A stretch of DNA of 64,000 nucleotides from Cryphonectria parasitica EP155 (GCF_011745365.1 NW_024468911.1:3280759-3344758), one strand, 5' to 3'; shown: positions 44,801 to 55,905, counted from the first letter of the stretch. Notes: generated by a model not told the origin, from the letters alone. A program made the numbers and translations.

Positions 44801-47800
44801 AAGGCCCTGGCAGTGGCAGCTGCCTTGGGAGGACTGGCGTCGACCTACCAGCCAGCCGACACCCACGCGATAGGTGCACACGACGTGCAATTCGCGTCTT
44901 CATTGAGGATTCCTGTTGGTCAGGTGGCAGTGAACGGAGAGTTCGACCTCACACCAGAGATCATCGCGACAGCCAAGGGTGCAGAAACGGAGACACGCCC
45001 GATTAGCGACTTCCTGTACGAAAAAGGCCTATCCTCCACGCCTTACAGCGACGCTGTTTGTCAGTCCCTAGGCGATATGGGAATGGCCTATGGTATCAAC
45101 CTTTCCGCGAATACCGAGGCTCTACCGTCCGACGACCACGACCTCGACACACGGAAACCTTCGACCATCATCAAGGGATCTCTGGGGATCAAGGCCCCAG
45201 ACGAAGCTCCAGCTATGGTCCTCGACAACGGCGTTCGCGTCTGTTCGCAGGACCCCGTCAAAGCTCGACAGTTCAAGAAGATTGTCGAGAAGTACCCGGC
45301 TGTATGGGAAAACAAAGGCCCTCTTGACATGCCAGAGGACCAGATGATGAAGATTCCCTTGATGGAGGGATGGCAGCACGCGAAGCTGAATCGCCCCCGT
45401 TACCCTGTTTCTCGCAAAGATGAGAAGTTCATCGACCAGGTACACGAGGATATGCACGAAGCTGGCCGCCTCGAATTCGCTGACGACGTCTGCCCGTTCG
45501 CATTGCCAATCTTCGTGGTCTGGCGTACGGTACACGGGAAGGAAAAGGGCCGCATCGTCGCGGACCTCAGAGCCCTTAACAAGTGGGCAGTACCTGACAA
45601 CTACCCCCTTCCTCTTCAGTCAGACGTAATTGAAGCTATACGCGGTAAACAATACATCACAGTCATCGACGCCACAGCTTTCTTCTACCAGTTCCCTGTC
45701 CACCCAGAATACCGAGACCGTCAGACCATGGTCACGCACCGTGGCCTTGAGCGACCAACAGTAGCCCTGATGGGCTACCGCAACTCGCCCGCTCACGCTC
45801 AAAGATACATGGACAGGCTACTTCGTGACCACAGGCACTTCGTCAAGGCATTTATCGACGACATCGTGATCTTCTCAGATTCGTTTGAGGACCACCTGAA
45901 GCACCTCGACGTCGCCCTGAACATCTTCGACAGGAAGGGAATCTCTATTTCTCCCACAAAGAGTCACATCGGTTTCCCCTCAGTCGAACTTCTTGGCTTC
46001 TATGTCGACGCGCTTGGCCTGTCTACCACGAAGGAACGCACTGAGGCCTTTCGGAAGATGACCTTCCCTAGAAACCTCAAGGACCTCGAAACCTACCTTG
46101 GCGCAACCGGTTTCCTACGAACGATGATCCCGTACTACGCGCAGCTCGTGGAACCGCTTCAACTGCGAAAGACAGCGCTGCTGGCTGAAGGCCGTAAGCT
46201 TGGAAAAATCACACCTGGGAAGAAGTCGCAGCGTCAAGCTTATACACGTCGCACATACTACGAGCCAACAGACGCTGAAAAGATAGCTTTCGAGGACCTA
46301 CAGAACACTATCTGCAGAAAGATGCGCTTGTACCATATGGAACCATTGCAGAAGCTGTTTATCCAAGTAGATGGATGCTTGCAACGAGGATTTGGCGTAA
46401 TGATCTTTCAGTTGAAGGAAGACTATATCTGGCAACCTGGCAAGCCGATCCCCTCGCACGCTATCAAACCAGTAATGTTCCTCAGCCGCTGCTTGACGAA
46501 AGCTGAAATGAACTACGGTCCCTCTGAGCAAGAGGTTGCGTGTCTGATCTGAGCAACGAAACGCCTGCGCAAGCTGATTCAATCAAACCAAGCGCAGCCT
46601 GTAGTTGTCCTCACAGATCACGACGCCACGCGTAGCATCGTTACCCAAACGCGCCTTGACACCTCGTCTACAGACCGTGCTAACCGACGTCTTGTCAACG
46701 CCTCCATCTACCTCAGCCAGTACCAGTTCGACATTCACCACCTGGCTGGGAAGCTCAACTATGTCCCTGATGCCTTGTCAAGGCTGTCTGCAACAGGAGA
46801 TGCGGAGGCGCGATGGAGCGACGAACCAGCCACTCTCGACACAGTAGTTGATGATCTACCCACAGTCTTCCTTGTCTTGTCGGAAGCACAAATATCTGAG
46901 GATATGCGACAGCGCTTCTGGCGAGGATACAAGGAGGATACAGTCTATAGGAACATCATCACAGACCTGACAAAGGTCGGTTCAGCCGGAAAGAAGCCTC
47001 CTACCTTGGTAAACAATGAGAACATTGTCTCTGCTTCTAAGCCCGGCCACCCATTCCGCCTGAAGGACCAACTGTTGTACAACTACGACAATGATGGAAA
47101 AGAACGCCTTGTCGTTCCACGACCTCTGGTGCAGGAACTTCTACGCGACGCACACGACGATAAGCACTACTTTGGCAGAGACCGCATGATGGCTGAGTTG
47201 GATGGTCTTCACTTCAGGAAGAAGCGACTGCTTGTCTCACAGTATGTCGATCACTGCCACGAGTGTGGCGCTCAGAAGAAGCAAAACCAGAAGCCAGCAG
47301 GTTTACTCCAACCGATTCAGGCCCCCTCTGAACCTATGCATACGATCTCCCTCGACTTCATCCTTGGATTGCCCTCAGTCGAATCAACAGGCACCCCGTG
47401 GCAGGTAAAAGGCTCCAAAGCCTACAACTCGCTGATGCCCGTCACTTGCAAGACCTCCAAGAGGACTCTACTGATTCCAGGCCACTCAACCTACTCAGCC
47501 AAGCAATGGGGAGCTGTCCTGGGCAGACAGCTGCTGTTGAGCGACTGGGCATGCCCTCGAGCGATTATCTCTGACCGCGACGCCAAGTTCACCTCAGACT
47601 ACTGGACGGGCCTATGGAAGGCCTTTGGCACGCGTCTACAGATGACTACAGCACACCACCCTCAGGCTGATGGAGCAGCTGAACGAAAGAATCAGGATGT
47701 CGAGCTGGCTATCAGATACCACGCTGCTGAACACCCTGACGAGGTTTGGATAGACCTAATTCCCTCTTTGCAGTGGAATCTGAACAACTCACACCAACGC

Positions 47801-48778
47801 TCCATTGACGCGAGCCCTCACGAGTTTCTGTTCGGATTCAAGATCCAGTCACCGTCCGACCGATTAGTCAACATCACCAAACAACTGTCCGAGATACGCT
47901 TTATGCGTGAACACCTGCGAAAAGACGCGCAACTGGCTATGGATATCGTCGCAGCAGACAACAAACGCACGTACGATGCCAAACACCGACACGAAGAATA
48001 CGAGAAGAGCGACAAAGTCTGGCTAAAACTTGGCAAGGCATACAAGCCACTGCTGCGCCAGGCCAACAAGACACAGGCTCTTCGCGAAGGCCCTTTTACG
48101 ATCATCAGAAAAGTGTCACCTTTGGCTTATGAACTTGACTTCAAAACTGGTGACCGTGATGCTGACGTTCAAGTACACCCAGTGGTCAGCATTCAGTACC
48201 TGAGTCGGTACAAGCCTACCGACGACCCCTTCAACCGCCAGCTACCTGAGCCTGGCCCGATCGAGCACAACGAAGACAGCGATGACTCAATTGGACCTGA
48301 TGAGGACTACTACGAAGTCGATTGCATCGTAGACAAGAAGATCGAGCGACGAGGTGGCAAGAATACAGTGCGATATCTGGTGCGATGGAAGGGATGGTCC
48401 TCGCGGCACGATCGCTGGAAGGATTTGAGAAGCCTTAAGTGCCCTGGCCTCATCGAGGAATACGAACGCGCACACCCCGACAAGGCTACAGAAATCCTCG
48501 TGAAAGACAGCCCAGCTGACCCCGTGAAGAGAAAGCGCGGCCGGCCTTCCAAGAAACTGTTGCCTGACGGCAATGAGGATGGAGAAGCCGTGCCAGCACG
48601 GAGGAAGCGAGGTCGGCCTGCCAAGGGCACAGCCTCCCCGGCTGTCAACATTGACGCGTCTGACAACGCGTCTGGAGGCCTCCCTGAGCCTGAAAAGGAT
48701 GGAAAACAGGGCCCTGAGACCTCTCCTGGCCTCCGAAGAAGCGCGAGACTGACACGTGGACACGTGACCCCTAGATAG
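41879..48778 (+). pseudogene. Gypsy gag-pol polyprotein with one in-frame TGA
   Basis: Single frame of 2300 codons, ATG at 41879. Gag core at about 275-465 (ALLQGAAIYWW-type block), then an Arg/Asp-Ser-rich nucleic-acid-binding stretch (about 480-590) and one Cys/His finger (CIFCDREF...HVGAC, about 660-680). Aspartic protease follows with DTGTG at about 760. Reverse transcriptase is about 1160-1345 with FIDDIVIF at about 1324; RNase H starts near 1485. Integrase has an HHCC finger (about 1755-1796) and D,D,E residues near 1826, 1898 and 1935. A chromodomain (about 2144-2205, YLVRWKGW) and two AT-hooks (KRGRPSKK, KRGRPAKG) end the protein. The TGA at 46550-46552 (codon 1558) sits in RNase H where relatives often have tryptophan. 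It would truncate the product before integrase unless read through. No frameshift separates Gag from Pol. Confidence 0.93.
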
Positions 48779-48818
48779 CTGCTGAGGACAGCAGGAACGT
48801 TTTTCCGTGGCCGGCACT

Positions 48819-49051
48819 TGTGGCAGTGGCCATAGGGGCCTTAGGTGAATGAGGCCTGGGTGGCCACCCTGACTCACTGGCCTGGGCCATTCAATGGAAA
48901 GGCAGTGAGTCGCCAGGTACGCTAGCTCAGTTGGGACTAGTGCTAATTGCCTTCTATATAGAAGGCAATTGGCAAGCGTGCCTTGAGATAGATTAATTGA
49001 AGAATCATCTTCCCTTCTACCATTTGTACAGCCCCTAGAGTGCCTTCTACA
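48819..49051 (+). repeat. 3' LTR of the gypsy element
   Basis: 233 bp, same as the 5' LTR by visual comparison. Followed at 49052-49056 by the ATATG duplication. I see no strong polypurine tract directly before it. Confidence 0.95.
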
Positions 49052-49056
49052 ATATG
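49052..49056. repeat. ATATG target-site duplication, right copy
   Basis: Matches 41073-41077 and proves the outer limits of the gypsy insertion. Confidence 0.9.
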
Positions 49057-49068
49057 TGTATATATGTG

Positions 49069-49126
49069 GTGTGGCTGACCAGGGTGGGCGGAAACTACGG
49101 ATGGGCGGAAACCCCCCCCTTTGACT
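49069..49126 (-). repeat. Right terminal inverted repeat of the pogo element
   Basis: Inverted match to 39307-39347 with an additional 17 bp that duplicates the TTTCCGCCC motif, so it is 58 bp long. Followed by the TA target duplication at 49127-49128. Confidence 0.9.
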
Positions 49127-49470
49127 TATCTCGCATAATAGTTCAGCTCCAAAGTCGGATGTTTGTGTATTGCAAAAGTTTTACACATTGATTGAACATT
49201 TCTTTCTCAAAGTGCCCAGCCTGTGTATCTTCTCCGTATGCGCATAGACGTATCAATGCTTCTCTTCTTGTAAGTTGCTCATTACTGAGTCTTGCTTTCC
49301 CGCTGCTAGTTACTCTAATTCTGAAAACCGATACGCTAAGGAGCAACTTTTTTAGCCAATCCAACTCTGACAAATGAGCCTTTAGCAACAGGGCCTTCGA
49401 CAAGATAGATACAATTTCTAGGAACTTGGATAGCAAGGAAAAACAAAAATGGAAAGAAAAAGAAGAGATT
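49127..49470. other. Short region between pogo right end and tRNA-Asn copy 2
   Basis: AT-rich, no gene recognised. The last 35 bases (poly-A with GA on this strand) provide the poly-T terminator of the tRNA on the minus strand and weakly resemble the flank of copy 1. Confidence 0.55.
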
Positions 49471-49544
49471 CTCCCCCGCCTGGGATCGAACCAGGAATCT
49501 CTCGATTAACAGTCGAACGCCTTAGCCAATTAGGCCACGGAGGA
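49471..49544 (-). tRNA. tRNA-Asn(GTT): tRNA-Asn (GTT), copy 2
   Basis: The 74 bases are identical to the tRNA at 37284-37357, same strand. Anticodon GTT in CTGTTAA; acceptor TCCTCCG/CGGGGGA; discriminator G. A T5 run begins about 10 nt after its 3' end, a good Pol III terminator, unlike copy 1. Confidence 0.95.
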
Positions 49545-49815
49545 TGGTGATCGATATCAACCTGCAAAATGCCTCATCTCATATACCCACTTCGTAGTTT
49601 GACGCTACCAATTACGTAACTTCAGCGCATGAAGTTTTCTTTATCCTAGACGAGGCAGGTCTTGAAAACAGCGCGCTGATTTTATTTTTATTTAAAGTTG
49701 AGTTATTGCCTTCATATAGTCCTTCTCCTTATACTCAATCTATTCCGTTTATATGGGTATCAATTGTAGATCACACACACTGCACCAGATCTATAGCACC
49801 GCCCTTCCTCTCTCA

Positions 49816-52800
49816 TCACGGCCGCAGATACGCCCCCTTGGTTCCTCCCCCTCCCCCGGCCCCCGTCTCCAGGTCGTCCTCAGCAAGATACTCCTTCCTG
49901 CCCGGGCTGGACACATGCGACAGCGTCCTCGACAGCGCGCTGACGCCCGACGCTTTCGTGTATTGCCTGTACATCTTGCCCTCGCCACCGCCACCGTCAT
50001 CCGCCTCGCCGCGCCACACGACTGTCTCGTTACTCCTGCCGGCTAGGGGCATAGAGCGCTCGTACGAAGGCCGCATGTCGAGGGCACGGGCTGCTGTGGG
50101 CGGCGGCACAGGAACCTGCGAGCCATTCTTCCCCCACCTTCTATTACCACTATTATTGTAGTGCCTCTTTGTAAAGGCGTAAAAGGTCTCGGCAGCCTTG
50201 GTGATGTCGACGACGGTAAAGGCCATGAGGATGAACACCATCGAGATGGCCAGACCTCCACCAAAGGTCCAGGTGGCGACATACGTGGGCGAGAGGCCGT
50301 CGCTCCAGGTGTCAATACTGATACCAAAGTAGGCGGCAATAAAAGACATGGGCATGAAGATGATGGTCACGATGGTGAAGACCATGACCGTCTGGCCCTC
50401 TTTAGCGGCGGACAGCGCCTGCTCGCTCGAGAAGCGCGCCTCCAGCGCGTTGGAGTGCTTTTGTTTGAGGTCCAGCAGGTCTGTCAGACTCTTGTACAGC
50501 CGGTCTGCCTGCTCGTCCATGGCGTCGATGTCCCGCTTGTGCACCTTGAGCCGCCGTTCTTGGTCCAGCGTGCGCTTGCGAATGTCCAGAACGAAGTTGC
50601 TGACCTTGCGGCTCGAGCTGTGGCCCGCGCTGAGCTCGTCGATCAGGCAGCTCCGCAGGTCTCCGAGAGTGAACAGCTGCGAATTGAGAACCATCGTCAG
50701 GATGTTGAGCTCGTCGCGTATGTCCCTGACCTCGGTCAACAGTGACGTCTCCGTCCTGATGTCCAGCAGGGGGTCGAACGATTCGTGCTCGTTCGTCTTG
50801 TGCTTGCGCAGGCTGTCACGAAGCTTGGACCGGCGCTTGGGCCGCAGCCACTGTGTAGACTGTGTTGATGCCTGTTCGAATCGGTGGAACAGCTGCGTCA
50901 GCTCCTCAGTGGCGCTGCCCACCGAGCTCTCAAACATGTCGAGAAACTGGTAGTTCTGATCGTCTGACCGGTGACGCGAAAACACTGCCCGGCGGGTTGT
51001 TAATGACGATGTCTGCTGTTGGTGGCCATAGAGGACCACCTCAAAGCACAAAATAAAGGTTCACTTACTTCCAGAGCAACGGCTCGAGATCAAGATGGCA
51101 AGATCGTAGACTGACCGTATCGGTGGTCGGGTCTTCGCATTCATCTCCTCCACGATACCATCCAGCACGTTCAAGGGGTCTTTGACGTGGTGCTCCCAGC
51201 GGCCCGGGAAACATGTCACAACAAGATCTAGAGGATGTGGGGGGCTCTTGTTAGCCTGGGATGCCCATACTCTTGGATCGAGGCCCATAGTAATTATGAT
51301 GCAGAATAATTTACCTTTCCCGAGTACAAACAGCCATAGCTGGTCGACCATGAACACCTTGCGCTGTTGGCCGGTGCTCTCGCAGTACCGGTAGACCACC
51401 TGGTCTCTGTCACGGGCGCTGGTGTCCATGCCATGGTAGAAGAATTGATCTAGGGTCCGTCGCGGGTGGATCTGCGGCGTCCCTGGTAGGTAGGCCTGCA
51501 GGAGCAGCATATTGGGCGAGGTGCTTGACGTTGTGGCGTGGTCTGCTGCGCCCACGAGCTTCACTGCGTCTGTCATCTTCTGCCGCCCTTCGTCTGTCTC
51601 GTAGTGCAGATACGGCATCTAAATATGATGGACATTAGCAGTTTTGTCATCGTATGCTATGGCATCATCATGGTGCAGGTACGTACAAAGAGCACTATCT
51701 TGCCGTCCCCGCCTGGCATCTTGGGGGAGAGGGTCATCTGGGACAAGTTGCTTGAGCTCCGCCGGACCGGAGAGGGCCTAATGTCCAACATATCATGGTC
51801 AGATCCTGATGATTCATCGCTCGGGTGCAGCGACGAGATGCGCTGACAGAACGGTCGCATGAAGTTGGCGTGCGGTAGCGGGCCGCGGTGCTCCTGCTCA
51901 AAACACTTGGCCAGCGCCTTGTAGCTCTCGAGATCCCGACAGCCAGACTCGGTAAACCACTTGGTGAGCAGGGTCTCCACCCAGGTGATGTTGTTGGTCG
52001 GGAGATGAATCCAACGAAAGTCGTTCTCGCCTCTGGCGCTGTTGGTCCAGGCCGGAACCTTGGGCTTGTTGCTCTTCTGGTTCCAGCCGTACAGGACGTC
52101 ATGGACGGGGTGCTTGAAGATGCGCTGCTTCTCTCCAAATTGCTTGAACTCGACCACAGTGGCGTTGAAGGCCCTGCAAGCGTCCTGGACTACGCGGGGA
52201 AGCCTGTCGCTGTTTCGGACGGGCGACAGCAGCTCGACAAGCTGGTAGTGGCCCTTCTCGGCGGCGCAGAGCCAGGGGGCGCGGGCGAAGCCGTCCTTGA
52301 GGCTCAAATCGGCATCGCTCCGGGCGAGGATGGCGTGCACCACGTCCTCGAAGCCGTTGAAGGCGGCCCAGTGCAGGGCGGTCATGCCGTTGGACAAGGT
52401 GGCGTTGACAGCGGCGCCGGCCTCGAGCAGCAGCTCGACAACGGAGGCCAGGCCCTTCTGGGCGGCGTTGTGTAGCGGGGTCCAGCCGCCGTCGCTCACG
52501 GCGCGGGCGTCTGCGTTGTAGGCGAGCAGGAGCCTCATGATGTCGTCTGTGCGGGCCGGATCGCTACTGTCGACGGCCAGGTGCAGCGCGGTGCGGCCGC
52601 GGTTGTTCTGGGCCGAGACGTCGGCGCCGCTGCCGAGCAGCATATCGGCCAGGTTGTAGAAGCCGTTGGTGGCAGCCCACAGGAGCGGTGTGCGCCCGAT
52701 CTGGTCCCTGAGCTCGAGGTTGGCGCCGTGGCCCAGGAGCAGCTGGACGCAGTCCATGGTGCCGGAGGCCCAGGTCGCGGCGCTCGACTTTTCGGCGGCC

Positions 52801-53285
52801 AGGGCCAGCAGCGGCGTCCTGCCGTCCCGGTCCCTGGCGTCGACATAGGCGCCGCGGGCAAGGAGAATCGCGACGATGTCCCTGTGGCCCCTCCCGCTGG
52901 CCACGAGGAGCGGGGTCTGCCCGTTGCGGTCCCTCGCCTCCAGGTCAGGGCCCTGCGCCAGGAGCTCCAGCAGCACGGCAGTCTGGCCGCTCTGTGCCGC
53001 GCGGAACAGGGCAGGGAACTCATCGTCAGTAGACGGATCAACTTCGGCGCCATATCTAAGCAGGAGGCGGATGATCTCGAGGTTGTCGCGGGCCGAGGCC
53101 TTCTGCAGGGCCTTGCGCAGGGCGGCGCGGTCCTTGGTCGAGCCCCATGGCGACCCGTCCTTCAGGACGGAGCGGACCTTGTCCTCATTGCCGCGTGCAG
53201 AGGCGGCAAGGATATCACGGTGGCGCTGCTCCGGCTGGGTGCTGACGGTGCTGGCGTTGCTGGCGTGGCTCGATCTGTTGGCCAT
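49816..53285 (-). CDS. Ankyrin-repeat protein fused to CorA-like transporter domain
   Basis: Four exons: 51687-53285, 51315-51618, 51069-51227, 49816-50984; about 1076 residues, ATG at 53285, all junctions GT-AG and in frame. The N-terminal 370 residues hold about ten ankyrin repeats (e.g. DGRTPLLALAAEKSS, NGMTALHWAAFNGFEDVVHA). A middle fungal region (FNATVVEFKQFGEKQRIFKH to MPYLHYETDEGRQKM) leads to a CorA-type module (about 700-980). That module has a coiled-coil stalk and two terminal helices, VMVFTIVTIIFMPMSFIAAY and an AISMVFILMAFTVV helix. CorA channels carry Mg2+ and normally have a GMN signature after TM1; here the site reads FGISIDTW, so classical Mg2+ selectivity is doubtful. Many filamentous fungi encode several such ankyrin-CorA proteins of unknown role. 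Plasma- or organelle-membrane location is inferred. Confidence 0.9.
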
Positions 53286-53912
53286 CGCAAGGGACGATAG
53301 ACGGCTGGGCTTGCGTCCTTCCCTCTTTGTAGGGATAGCTCTGGACTGAAAGAGGGTATCTCAACCATGCCGTCTCTTTTTCTCTGTCGTTCTCTCTCTC
53401 TCCCTCGACGCGTCCGCGCCAGGGTGTCGCGGGGAGCACCGCAATGAAATACCAGTGCATCGCCTGCACGGGCAAGGCGAAGGTGGTCATCGCGTCGTGC
53501 CCCACTAGGCAAGGAGAATGGGACTCAGGACCGGAGGTGGGTATAACAGCGAGCCGGGGATCGCATGAAGACGTTGTCATGATTACTATGGTACGTGCCA
53601 AGATCTCCCACGAGGTCCCACAGCATTGCTACCACAGTTAATTGCGTGCAACATTGAGGTGTGCTGACAGCCAAAGGATTGCTCATCCAGAAGAGATCCA
53701 GGGACGCCTGGGCCGCTCGCAAGAATGGGTCGAGAGGAGACGGCGGATGTTATCCCATCTGCCGTCCGGAATGAATGCCCTGCTTGCGGACTAAATGCCC
53801 CTATTGATCCCTGGACTATATTCCGCGATCCTGGTCCTTGAGTACTGCGCAGCAAGGAAACTGCCTTTTTGGACCAGCTAATATGTGCTGCGTGTGTTGA
53901 GTCAGGAGCATT

Positions 53913-53950
<38 letters not shown>

Positions 53951-54628
53951 TGAGTGAGTGCATGCTGTTCATTCGATGCCCACCGCCTTGAAGAAAGGAA
54001 ACACTGAAGAGAAAAAGAAAGACCAGAACATATCGACAAGGGTCGTGACAAGGGACAAGCCCTCCTATTTCGATCTTTGCAAGTGAGGTTGGTAAAATAT
54101 TTCTGTGGTTGTCGTCGTCATGAGAGCTACTCCCAGCGCGCCCAGCACCGGGCTGAGGACAGAGCAGATCTGATGGGTGATCATCGTGCGGCCCGATCGC
54201 AGGTGTTTCTTGTCATGAACCAATCTGCATGTTTGGGTGTGTTTCTCGCATCGGAGAAAAAGGCCCCCTTGACGTTTGTTGTGGAAAAGTTAAAGTACCG
54301 AGAAGTGGGCCGCTACAGGGGAAGGAAACACCCCCCATTGCTCTTGCCAGATGAAGATTACATAGTACATAGCACTTTCCTTCATCATACCATACTGGCA
54401 TCCAATTACATAAGCTTGACCAGAACGAATTTCCAAAAACCGTCATTGGGTTTAAAGTATGGATTTACTCAATCCTGCCTCAAACCACGGGATTCTACAC
54501 AGGCTTATATGCTCTATAATAATGCGAAGTGCTTATGTAGGCACACTGACCCGAGTCGAGCATGTCTACCATCTACTGTATAAGTGTATGCAAGTCTAGA
54601 GGACGATAACCTCCCTCAGAGGACCCAT
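53286..54628. other. Intergenic region with GT microsatellite
   Basis: Promoter side of the ankyrin-CorA gene and 3' flank of the R3H gene. (GT)17 at 53914-53948. No gene recognised. Confidence 0.6.
53914..53948. repeat. (GT)n microsatellite
   Basis: About 35 bases of uninterrupted GT dinucleotide, intergenic. Confidence 0.85.
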
Positions 54629-55905
54629 TCAGAAGTGCTCCCACAGAGGTCGAGGCAGCTCAGAATGTAGCTGAGACCCCTTCTTCCTCAGATCGGCCTC
54701 CCGGATGCCAATATAGACACATTTCCTGGCCGGACTGGCCATCGTCACGGATCGGGACTCCAGGCCGTAATAGTCAGATATAGAATGCGTGAGCCAGCGC
54801 CTGTAACGAGCCTATTAGTCCTGCTACAAGGTACGTAGGTAGGTGAGCACGTGGGAGGATCATACTTGAAAGCACCACTCTCGTCATCCTCTCCCGACGA
54901 GGAGGAGTCAAAGATCATCCCGCGGTCGACAGGCCGATCATGCACCTCGCGGTGCGCCTTCTTCCACCCAGCCTCGCGCGCCACGCCCTTTCGCCCCACA
55001 AACACAATCTCGTCATCCGAGAAATCACTCTCGGATCCCTCGGCCTCTGCCGCCGCCTCCTCCTCACCCTCGCCGGCCCGGCTCGCAGCGAGGAATTGCC
55101 TCACGGGCTCCTCAAGTGAGCGTAACCACCCCTTTACGCCAGGGCTCTTCTTGACCGTGGCACGCAGGTCCTGTGGTACCCTGCCCCTCCCCGCAGCGCC
55201 GGCAGCAGCCGCCTTCTTCTTCCGCGAGGCTGCGCTCTTCTCCTCGACCTGTTGCCGCAGCCCACGGTCCCAGTATTGTGCGACGTGATAGGGGATGTGG
55301 TGGACTGGGTAGAGGGGTCTGGGCTCCCAATCGCTGGGTGTCGGTGGCTCGACGTTCGGGACATCGGTCAGGCGCGCTGTAGGGCGGAAGGGGAGAGAGC
55401 AAGTTTGAATAAGTATCAAGACAGTTTATACAGAGAAAGTCGCAGAAGAAAGGGGTGCACAAAGGAAGGTCTAACCCATATCCCAGCGACGTCTCTGCCG
55501 GCTCCCCTCCTTTCCCTTGAGCAACGCCTCCCTGCGCTTCATCGAGTCGCGACGCGAGGGAGGTCTGCGTGGAGGGAGAATGCACGCACCCGCGTGTGCC
55601 TCGTTGATGGCGATGGTGACACGTGCAGCCGCGGGCGCATTAGAATCCCGGTGGTGGTCATCGAGTGGGATGGCGAGGGGCGTCCCACCTATGCCGCGCG
55701 ACTCGGGAGAGACACTGAGCGACTGAAGGGCTGAGATGGTCCATGCCTCGATGTCGATCGTACCAGAGGCGGAGTGGGTGTGCTGAGGGATGTTCTGTGC
55801 CTGCGACGGAGGCGGTTGCGATAGGGTGGTGGTGGGAGGAGGAGGCCGAGGAGGCGACGAGAGGTCCGGAGGAGGCGGCACAGCGCTGTACTTGCCAAAA
55901 GCCAT
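54629..55905 (-). CDS. R3H-domain nucleic-acid-binding protein
   Basis: Three exons: 55476-55905, 54866-55376, 54629-54800; about 370 residues, ATG at 55905. The introns are GTTAGA...CAG and GTATGA...CAG and keep frame. The N-terminus is Pro/Ser-rich, then a basic block (RRPPSRRDSMKRREALLKGK) continuing across the first junction into WEPRPLYPVHHIPYHVAQYW. This looks like the R3H-associated N-terminal domain. A Ser/acidic stretch precedes the C-terminal R3H domain, whose Arg-x3-His signature is RWLTH at about 315-319, made whole only after splicing exon 3. R3H domains bind single-stranded nucleic acid or contact ribonucleoproteins; the target is unknown. Confidence 0.85.

Larger units (their letters stand above)
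41078..49051 (+). mobile_element. Ty3/gypsy LTR retrotransposon, chromovirus type, nested in pogo
   Basis: 7974 bp bounded by two 233-bp LTRs (41078-41310 and 48819-49051) that begin TG and end CA and read as identical by eye. A matching ATATG duplication flanks it. Between them is a 568-nt leader and one gag-pol frame (41879-48778) in the order Gag, protease, reverse transcriptase, RNase H, integrase, chromodomain. That order is diagnostic for Ty3/gypsy chromoviruses. Identical LTRs point to a recent insertion, clearly later than the pogo copy it interrupts. A single TGA inside RNase H is the only visible lesion. Confidence 0.96.
39307..49126 (+). mobile_element. pogo-family DNA transposon (Fot/Pot2 type), split by a gypsy element
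   Basis: Terminal inverted repeats begin AGTCAAAGG and are flanked by TA target duplications at 39305-39306 and 49127-49128. The left TIR spans 39307-39347 and the right TIR 49069-49126. Removing the nested LTR element and one copy of its 5-bp duplication leaves 1841 bp, normal for Fot1/Pot2-type elements. The single transposase gene (39441-41048) is interrupted by four stop codons, so the copy cannot be autonomous. The gypsy insertion lies 29 nt after the transposase stop, in what was its 3' flank. Confidence 0.93.

Noticed and set aside
37284..49544. Gypsy element targeted to tRNA genes, as for yeast Ty3
   Set aside because: The insertion lies inside the pogo element more than 400 bp from the nearest tRNA; Ty3-like targeting would be within a few bases of the Pol III start.
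49816..53285. Separate CorA-like and ankyrin genes
   Set aside because: The pieces join in frame through three short introns and match the known fungal ankyrin-CorA layout, so it is one gene.
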